DNA of 64,000 bases, taken from Dipteris shenzhenensis. Taxonomy: Eukaryota; Polypodiophyta; Polypodiopsida; Gleicheniales. The stretch lies in assembly GCA_047967505.1 (NCBI GenBank), contig CM106538.1; one strand, written 5' to 3'. The notes beneath the pieces are model-generated. The model did no database searches. It was not told the origin of the DNA and saw only the letters and a program-made list of their open reading frames with translations. The position numbers were made by a program, and so were the translations under genes. Positions 57,629 through 64,000 of this stretch are shown here, piece after piece (position 1 is the first letter of the stretch; every line of letters begins with the position of its first letter).

Positions 57629-58408
57629 ATGGCGGACGAAAGTTCAACTGAAGTATGGGACCAAAGGGTTACCCAGTTGGAAGTTCGAATTCAGGACTAT
57701 GTTGAGAAGCTGGACTTTGAACTGACCAGACTTGCTCACGCAGATATAGCCCTAGGCATGGCTTGGCATTTTTGGAAAAATCCAGCCATTGATTGGAAAA
57801 AGCATATTTATCAGTTCAAGATGAACGAGGTAGAATATGTTTTGCGAGGTGAAAAGGATTTACCTCGAGGACCACTGATTTCAACCATGGAAATTCGGAG
57901 GACTCCGAAAGAGTTTCTGTGTCTGTGTATAGCATCGGTAGAGTCGATTAATGATGCATCGACTAGCACTGAGGCTACCCAAGATGGGAAGATGGCCGAG
58001 TTGGCTAAAGAGATATCAGAGAAGTTCTCTGAATGTTTTAGGGATGAACTACCTTATGGGTTACCTCCAGAGCGGAAAGTTCAGCATAAGATTGAACTGA
58101 TCCCGGGGGCAGAACCTGTAAATAGACCTCCCTATAGAATGAGCTTCATTGAAGAGGCGGAGGTGCGTAGACAACTGGAAGAATACCTCAAGTTGGGGCA
58201 GATTCAACCAAGTTTCTCACCTTTTGCTTCGCTAGTGATATTAAAGAAGAAAAAGGATGATACGTTTCGCCTCTATATAGATTACAGAGCATTGAATAAT
58301 ATCACTGTTAAGCACAGGTATCCGATGGCTCAGATTGATGATTTGCTAGATGCATTACATGGAGCCGTGATTTTCAGCAAGATAGATCTTAAGTGTGGCT
58401 ACCATTAG
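57629..58408 (+). pseudogene. E3 reverse transcriptase, first half
   Basis: This 259-codon frame holds the protease end (LTRLAHADIALGMAWH, where GMAWH equals the usual GM.WL). RT follows: PPYRMSFIEEAEVRRQLEEYLKLGQIQPSFSPFASLVILKKKKDDTFRLYIDYRALNNITVKHRYPMAQIDDLLDALHGA, with KIDLKCGYH. A TAG (58406-58408) replaces the Gln codon of GYHQIR. Reading on in this frame gives [29 protein letters not shown], then a one-base insertion near 58495 moves the frame. Confidence 0.9.
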
Positions 58409-58495
58409 ATCCGGATTAGAGCCGAGGATGTGCATAAAACCGCTTTCAGAAGCAGGTTTGGTCATTATGAGTTTTTGGTAATGCCCTTCGGACTT

Positions 58496-59251
58496 AACCA
58501 ATGCTCCAGCGACATTCGTCATGCTTATGAACGATTTACTACGTCCGTATATCAGAAAGTTTGTAGTACATTTTATTGACGATATTCTAGTGTTCAGTAA
58601 AAGTATTACTGAGCATCGTGAACACTTGAAAATAGTGTTCAGTACTTTGAGGAAAGCCAGCCTTTATGTAAATAAAAAGAAAACTATACTGTGTATGGTT
58701 AGGCTTGAATATTTAGGGTTCATAATTACTCCACAGGGGGTAGAAATGGATCCGAAGAAAGTGGCTGCGATACTAACTTGGCCAATCCCTCGGAGTTTGA
58801 CCGCGTCGCGATCATTCTTGGGGTTTGTCCAGTTTTATAGAAGGCATATCAAAGGGTATTCCGAAATAGTATTGCCATTGACTGATCTGACCTCAGATAA
58901 AGTACCTTTTATATGGGGACAGAATCAACAAGAAAGTTTTAACACCATAAAACAAGCTGTGGTCACAGGACCGGTGTTAAAAATAGTTGATCCCCAGAAA
59001 CCGTTGTTCCTGGAAACCGATGCAAGTGGCATTGTGGTAGGAGCAGTTCTCCTTCAAGAGGAAAGGCCAGTAGCCTTTGAAAGCAAGAAGCTTTCTCCCT
59101 CTCAAAGGAATTGGCCAACTCATGAATTGGAGTTGTATGCTGTTATCCATGCTTTGAAAACATGGAGGCATTATTTGTATGGTTCAGAGTTTTATGTGGA
59201 TGTGGATCATGATACTCTGAAACATTTTTGTAAACAGCCTGACTTGAGGGG
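58496..59251 (+). pseudogene. E3 reverse transcriptase (second half) and RNase H, cut by E4
   Basis: The frame reads [36 protein letters not shown] with the FIDD catalytic pair. The thumb follows (LEYLGFIITPQGVEMDPKK, FLGFVQFYRRHIKGYS), then RNase H: PLFLETDASGIVVGAVLLQ, PTHELELYAVIHALKTWRHYLYGSEFYVDVDHDTLKHFCKQPDLRG. The homology stops after PDLRG at 59251, where TGTCACCAC starts the E4 LTR. The next family residues (about RQARW) are missing, so E4 interrupted E3 here. The integrase of E3 should resume beyond E4. Confidence 0.9.
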
Positions 59252-60205
59252 TGTCACCACAATGTAAATATCCTAAGTCAAAGTACAGTTGATCATTTAT
59301 TTGATCATAATTAAAGAGTTTTATATGTGTTAATTATGGTCAAAGAGTTATTTTAATGGTCAAAGGATTGACTACGGTCAAAGATACTTGAATCTAGTCA
59401 AGTAAACCTGACTTCGGTCAAGGAGACTTGGTTTATTACCAAGAGGGTTAACTGCGGTTAACTAGAGAACTACAGAGCTGACTACGGTCAGAGAGTGTTG
59501 ACTTCGGTCAACAAGACTTGGCATGCGCCAAGAGGGTTAACACCGGTTAACCAAGATGTGCCAACTTCGGTTGGAGAGACTTGGCTATGATTAAGGCGCC
59601 TCGACCCTTGGTCAAAGCTCCTTAATTATAATCAAGAGTGTTGACTTCGGTCAACCAGAGAATAAATATATATTTTTATATTTATTAGGTGTGCACATGT
59701 GTTCAGTGGGGAGGCCCACCGTGACTAGAATTAGTCCACAGTGTGTTATTTGCATGCAAAGCGCTAACAATTAATGGGTGCCATGGTGGTGCGCTTTAAT
59801 TAATTGTTGCAGGTACTAGGAAGAGTTATTTTTCCTAAGCGCTACGGGAGCCTGACAAGCATCTAGGAGGCGGTTCGTGTGACCAAGTGCTTTGAAGACT
59901 CCAGAGTGGCCCTTAGTGGCATGTAATAGGACTTAGTCTAGATTTTAGACAAGTGGCATGTTGCCAATTTGAAATGAGCTTGAAGCTCTTGTAATAAAGG
60001 GGATTTTTTTTTACGTTTTGAAAAGTAGAGGTTACCAGACAGCTCTACGCTGAACTTTTGTAACAGATTCTCTCTCATGAATAAAAACCTTCGGGGGGGT
60101 CCAGCCCGACGTTTTGTCCTGGGCCCTAGTGCATCCACAGAGAGAGGGAGGGAGGGAGAGCTTATGAAAGTGTAATTGCTGTCTTTTATGAGCGAGTCGG
60201 TTTTA
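59252..60205 (+). repeat. E4 5' LTR (~950 bp)
   Basis: It starts TGTCACCACAATG, a common opening of plant Ty3/gypsy LTRs, exactly where E3 is cut. It ends just before the primer site at 60207. U3 holds a palindrome array (59339-59655). A TATA-like stretch AATAAATATATATTTTTATA lies at 59661-59680, and an AATAAA at 60080-60085 can serve for poly(A). The exact 3' end is uncertain because no CA lies right next to the primer site. Confidence 0.7.
59339..59655 (+). promoter_or_regulatory. array of palindromic W-boxes / UNCG hairpins in E4 U3
   Basis: W-box cores TTGAC(C/T) occur on one strand or the other at 59339, 59359, 59368, 59376, 59416, 59498, 59506, 59610, 59641 and 59649. Three pairs form palindromes: TTGACTACGGTCAA (59368) and GTTGACTTCGGTCAAC (59497 and 59640). 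Similar hairpins without full W-boxes are CTGACTACGGTCAG (59478), GTTAACTGCGGTTAAC (59447), CCAACTTCGGTTGG (59561), CTTGGCATGCGCCAAG (59517) and CTTGGT...ACCAAG (59427). Six or seven have a C(TNCG)G loop. Known biology is that WRKY factors bind TTGACY. That they drive this LTR is inference. Confidence 0.8.
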
Positions 60206-60206
60206 T

Positions 60207-60218
60207 TGGTATCAGAGC
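60207..60218 (+). promoter_or_regulatory. E4 primer-binding site
   Basis: TGGTATCAGAGC, the plant initiator-Met tRNA primer site, follows the E4 LTR and sets E4 on the plus strand. Confidence 0.95.
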
Positions 60219-60599
60219 AGGATTAAAGGCTTTCTCAAGCCTTTGACGATCCAAGCAGTAGCTTAGGCAAGGATGTGCAAGGGGAGAGTTTGCTGTGCGC
60301 AACGGACAGGGCGTTATTCTGCCTATGAACAAAAGCTAACGGGGGCCCTGAGTCCTGACGGGACGTTGACGAAGGCAGTTGTGGAAGTGCTCTTGATTCT
60401 TGCATGGGCTCCTTAAAGCTTCTGCTACACAGCGCGTCATGATGCGAAAGCTCCTACAGCTGGAACTCGTCTAGGCGTGAACTGACGGAGAATAGATGGG
60501 CCGGTTACGTTGAGCGCTGACAGGATTCTTCACGACGACGCTTGTTCTTCACGCGCGGTGCCATGGTGCTGAAAGTTTGCAGGGGCTCTGCGTTGATGC

Positions 60600-60806
60600 T
60601 GACGTGGAGCACTGATGTCATCTTTGCTGATGTGACGCACACGTGGCAGGGGTAGTATTGACAGGTCAACAGACTCGTGGCACACAAGTGACGTGGCGAT
60701 CACACGTGCGGGATGACGTGGCAGCCAGGTGGCATGCACGTGCAGGTGCTGACGTGGCAGTACATGTGGCAGCCAGCTCAGCAGATGACTTGGCAAGACA
60801 CGTGGC
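60600..60806 (+). promoter_or_regulatory. ACGTG (G-box/ABRE-like) array in E4 leader
   Basis: ACGTG occurs at 60602, 60641, 60691, 60704, 60716, 60738, 60752 and 60800. Four are the G-box palindrome CACGTG (60640, 60703, 60737, 60799) and four are TGACGTGG. Five continue as ACGTGGC, the ABRE-type core. Eight copies in about 200 bases is far above chance. bZIP/bHLH factors bind such cores in plants. Function here is inferred. Confidence 0.7.
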
Positions 60807-60814
60807 AGGCTGAT

Positions 60815-61005
60815 GTGGCTAACCAGTGGTTAAGTTTAACTCTGGTTAGTTAACCCTGGTCAGAGGTCTAGTTAGCTTCACCCAACCAGACTAGTTTGGT
60901 CACTGTAACCAGACTGACTAGTCCAGTTAGTCTAGTTGCAGACTAACCAGACCAGAACCAGTCAGTCTGGTTAGAGTAACTAGCCAGTTACTCCATCTGG
61001 TTACT
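60815..61005 (+). repeat. TAACCAG/CTGGTTA inverted-motif array
   Basis: AACCAG and CTGGTT alternate about ten times, with CTAACCAGTGGTTAAG near 60819 and related ACTAG/CTAGT pieces. Neighbouring motifs are reverse complements, so the transcript could fold into a chain of hairpins. Confidence 0.7.
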
Positions 61006-61437
61006 GTTTCTTTAAAAAAAAAAAAAAGACAGTTGCAGAGACTGTTTCTGCTAGCAATTTTCACCTGCCTGTCAGACTTTTACTGTCAGAAAAGCAGCAG
61101 AAAACAGAGAAAACAGAGAAAGCAGATTTCTACTGTCAGAAAAGCAGCAGAAAAGCAGAGAAATCAGAGATTTGCAGAAAAAGAAAATGCATGCCTTTGT
61201 ACACTGGGAAGATGAATCAGATGCTTCTGAGTGCTTTTTGCAGTAGCCAGAAAAAGGGCAATACAATTGTTGATGCTCTAGAAATTTTGTGGCTTTATGC
61301 TTTGAATTGATAGCTCAGTTATTGGCACAAGTTGTGAATGCAAAACACCTCTTGTTGAGGTATTTTTCTGTTGGAAAAGCAAAGGTAGTTGTGCATCAGT
61401 TACCTACACGGTGTGTGAAATTTGCAGATCTCAGAAT

Positions 61438-61998
61438 ATGGATCAATCACCTATCCAGTGGGATTCACAAGATAGGGATGTACATCCAAGACAGAGAAGT
61501 GTGCCGCAAACTCAACAAGAATTCGAACAGATGGTACGCACTCGTATACAAGAGATGGAAAATCTCAAAAGGGATCCAAGGGCTCAGCATTTGTTTCAAG
61601 CAGAAGCTATGCCTAATGCAGTATATGACGTGCCAATGCCAGAGGCACACTCTCGTGTACAGCCTGAGAAAGAGAGATCTCATAGGGGACGGTCCCATAG
61701 CAAAAAGAGATCGAGGCATCATCATCGATCTCCTAGTCCATCACCGTCTACCTCGAGTTCGACTTCTGTATCTTCTTCTTCCTTATCAGATAAACCATCC
61801 AGGAAAAGAAGAAAACACAAGAAGTCTAGGAAGAGAAAGTCTTCCAAAGAGACCAAGGAATTTAAAGAGGGAGGAAAATCTATCAAGTTTATGACCTACA
61901 ATGGACAGTATGGTCATACAGACAAAGCATTGCAGTTCATCAGGCAGTTTGATGCTGCATTCGGTACATAAAAATTTTCAGAATCCTCCAAGTTAAGA
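61438..61998 (+). pseudogene. E4 Gag N-terminus with Ser/Arg-rich domain, in-frame TAA
   Basis: The frame starts at ATG 61438 (MDQSPIQWDSQDRD). The longer open frame upstream has no ATG. Residues ~80-145 are Arg/Ser/His/Lys-rich (RSHRGRSHSKKRSRHHHRS, then a poly-Ser run and KPSRKRRKHKKSRKRKS), like an SR or nuclear-localisation domain. The gag core begins KFMTYNGQYGHTDKALQFIRQFDAAFGT, and a TAA at 61969-61971 follows. The same frame resumes at once (KFSESSKLRM), so a single substitution interrupts an otherwise continuous Gag. Confidence 0.85.
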
Positions 61999-62973
61999 AT
62001 GGTCAGTTTGCACTTGACAGCAACAGCTAGTGCATGGTGGAGTGCACAGACCACAGATGGGTCAGCCCCAAGGAAGTGGAAGGACTTCAAGAAAGCCTTC
62101 TACCAGCAGTTTATGCCTAAACAGTTTAGAGACCATGTTCTTCAAGATTGGGACAGCTTGCATATGGATGCAGGAGATACAGTGGATGTGTACAACCAAA
62201 AGTTTTGGGATGCTTATTTGCAGGTTGCACCTTTCAAAAAGATCTCCAAAGGCACCCAAATGAGAAAGTACAGAGCAGGTCTCACTCCAAGAATTCAGGC
62301 AGTAGTGAATGCTTTGGGGGCAAAGAACATTCAAGACCTTATGCATTCAGCTTCAGTAGCTAGCCTTGTGCCGTTACAAGATCCATCTACAGTGCTGTCC
62401 TTGCATGCAGGACGTGCTGATAAAAAGAAAACTGATTTTTCAAAATCAGAAAAGAAAGAGTACCCCAAGGCTGAAAAGAAAGGGTTTCAGCCTCAAAAGC
62501 TGAGGGAAACTCAGTTTTCAAAGACTTATAAGGGCAAATCTCTATTCACCCCTGAACAGATAGCAGAATTCCGTAGAGATGGGAATTGCTTCAGGTGCGG
62601 CAAAGAGGGGCATGTGGCTGCCCAGTGCCCAGAAAAGCCTTCAACTTCGAAGGGAAAAGAGGCAGAGAAGCCACGAGGACCGCAAAAGCCAATGGCGGGG
62701 GGAATTCCTGACATACTGGGTCATGCTTCGAACCCAGAAGAACGAGAATTGCTGCTATCATGGGGCAAAGTTAGAGACCAGCAAGCGCTAATTTTATTTG
62801 ATCCAGGGGCTACTGATAATTTCATATCAGAGGATCTAGCCCTGAGGCTGGGAATAAAGACGGAGGAGTTAGGCAGGGCTTTGGATGCCGATCAGATGTT
62901 CTGTGGGAATCCTGTGCCAGTTACTCCCTTGATAGGGAAGCTCCGTCTTCATGTTCAGAGTTATGTGGATTAG
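61999..62973 (+). pseudogene. E4 Gag core, zinc knuckle and protease
   Basis: In the same frame as the preceding part, this reads LHLTATASAWWSAQ, WKDFKKAFYQQFMPKQF and VDVYNQKFWDAYLQV, then a Lys-rich linker. A perfect CX2CX4HX4C knuckle CFRCGKEGHVAAQC follows. The retropepsin core is QALILFDPGATDNFISEDLALRLGI, where D-S/T-G is D-P-G. TAG at 62971-62973 stops it. The next bases continue the same frame as EDFFISPLKHHDVVLGMPWF, the normal end of protease. Confidence 0.92.
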
Positions 62974-64000
62974 GAAGACTTCTTCATTTCTCCACTGAAA
63001 CATCATGATGTAGTCTTGGGAATGCCTTGGTTTCATCGCAAGGCAGTGTTGACTCTTCCTGAAATAGTACTGGAGTTTGTGCATAGGGGGAAAAATCAGC
63101 GTTTAATTGCCAGGAATAAAGGGGACACTATCCCCATTGTATTTGATGTTACATGTGGTAAAGCAATAAAGTCTGCAAATTCTGCGTACATGGTGTTTGT
63201 AAAAGAAAAAGAGAATGATATGCATGCTGAAATGAATGATGCAGACAAAGATAAGTTTCAGTTTCTTATAAACTTTAAAGATTGCTTTTCTGATACTTTG
63301 CCAGGGGAGTTACCCCCAGAGAGACCAGAAGATCATCAGATAGAGTTAATGCTTGGTAGTGAGCCACCAAACAGACCACCTTATAGAGTCAGTGCGACTC
63401 AAAGAGAGGAGATTATGGCTCAGGTACAGGATTTGCTGTCCAAAGGGTTGATTCAGCCCAGCTCGTCTCCTTTTTGTTCCCCTGTACTGTTAGTATAGAA
63501 GAAAGATGTTTCATTCCGTATGTGCGTCGATTATCGCGCACTGAACAAAATGACCATCAAGAATAGATTCCCTATTCCGCGCATTGATGATGTCCTGAAT
63601 CAGTTAAATGGAGCTACAGTTTTCAGCAGGATAGACTTAAAGAGTGGCTATCACCAAGTGAGGATACAACCTCAGGATGTGCACAACACAGCATTCCGCA
63701 CTACATTTGGGTTGTATGAATACTTAGTAATCCCTTTTGGGTTGACAAATGCTCCAGCCACATTCAATAGAATGATGGATCGCATCTTCCGAAAGTACAG
63801 GCATTTTACGGGTACTTTCTTTGATGATATCTTAGTCTTTTCTAAGACAGAAGAAGAGCACAGAGAACATCTTGCTATAGTGTTTCAAGAGCTGAGAAAT
63901 CATCAGCTCTACGCAAACAGCAAGAAAAGTGAATTTTTCTTGGGAGAAATCCACTATCTGGGGCATATAATATCCAAGAATGGGATACAAATGGATCCAG
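62974..64000 (+). pseudogene. E4 reverse transcriptase, runs off the window
   Basis: In the same frame, HHDVVLGMPWFHRKAV (protease end) leads to LPGELPPERPEDHQIEL and NRPPYRVSATQREEIMAQVQDLLSKGLIQPSSSPFCSPVLLV. After a TAG (63496-63498) come [64 protein letters not shown] and FTGTFFDDILVFS. The FFDD pair and other RT motifs are intact. RNase H and integrase lie beyond 64000. The only damage seen in E4 gag-pol is three stops (TAA, TAG, TAG) in one unbroken frame. Confidence 0.93.

Larger units (their letters stand above)
60219..61437 (+). other. E4 leader
   Basis: A 1.2-kb untranslated leader lies between the primer site and gag. It contains an ACGTG-core array (60600-60806), an AACCAG/CTGGTT array (60815-61005), a run of 13 or more A (about 61014-61027) and a ~50-bp direct repeat around TACTGTCAGAAAAGCAGCAG (61080 and 61130). 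Short frames here are unrecognised. Confidence 0.6.

Noticed and set aside
61289-61894. 201-codon plus frame overlapping E4 gag in another register
   Set aside because: The other register has clear Gag sequence continuous with the zinc knuckle. This frame is its shadow.
1-64000. tRNA, rRNA or organellar gene insertions
   Set aside because: No cloverleaf with CCA-proximal arms, no rRNA core motifs and no recognisable plastid or mitochondrial coding sequence were seen by eye. A covariance-model scan would be the decisive test.

Overview
The window is nuclear DNA from a land plant with a large, repeat-rich genome. Supporting signs are Ty3/gypsy elements with the plant initiator-Met primer-binding site (TGGTATCAGAGC), Ty1/copia and LINE remnants, a ~180-bp satellite, an exon encoding a plastid transit peptide joined to a fructokinase domain, and GT-AG introns. 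The sequence does not identify the species. The very sparse genes, heavily decayed transposons and an apparent intron longer than 18 kb fit a gymnosperm, fern or similar giant-genome lineage, but that is inference. There are no prokaryotic features, rRNA, tRNA or CRISPR.

Layout. 1-13.2 kb: AT-rich DNA, a hairpin-forming microrepeat, and satellite subfamily A split into two blocks (about 3.0-4.2 and 11.5-13.2 kb) by a 7.3-kb block of decayed minus-strand Ty3/gypsy sequence (gag, RNase H, integrase) carrying two 446-bp direct repeats. 13.2-18.5 kb: an unrecognised broken minus-strand reading frame, a 220-bp tandem duplication and purine-rich DNA. 18.5-24.1 kb: about 25 copies of satellite subfamily B, interrupted once by a truncated copia 5' end. 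24.1-29.5 kb: a long polypurine/polypyrimidine pair, a dead LINE on the minus strand, microsatellites and a ~250-bp foldback element. 29.9-31.0 kb: copia and gag fragments. 33.2-45.4 kb is the only genic stretch: an intact single-exon coiled-coil protein gene (minus, 34.3-35.2 kb) with a well-placed TATA box, a DEAD-box helicase pseudogene (38.3-38.5 kb), and the first two exons of a plastid-type fructokinase gene (43.96-45.40 kb). 46.4-64 kb: four Ty3/gypsy elements, here called E1 (minus), E2 (minus, same family as E3), E3 (plus) and E4 (plus, running off the window), with E4 inserted in the RNase H domain of E3.

Relations. Almost all transposon genes are dead, with in-frame stops, frameshifts and lost catalytic residues. 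E4 is the best preserved: gag and pol lie in one reading frame broken by only three stop codons. The most unusual signal is the control DNA of E4. Its U3 contains about ten WRKY-type W-boxes, mostly arranged as perfect palindromes that would fold in RNA as C(UNCG)G tetraloop hairpins. Its leader then holds eight ACGTG cores, four of them G-boxes, followed by a third array of TAACCAG/CTGGTTA inverted motifs. This looks like a stress-responsive retrotransposon promoter and is the best candidate for something undescribed. If the fructokinase gene is functional, its remaining exons lie beyond the window and its second intron spans all of E1-E4.
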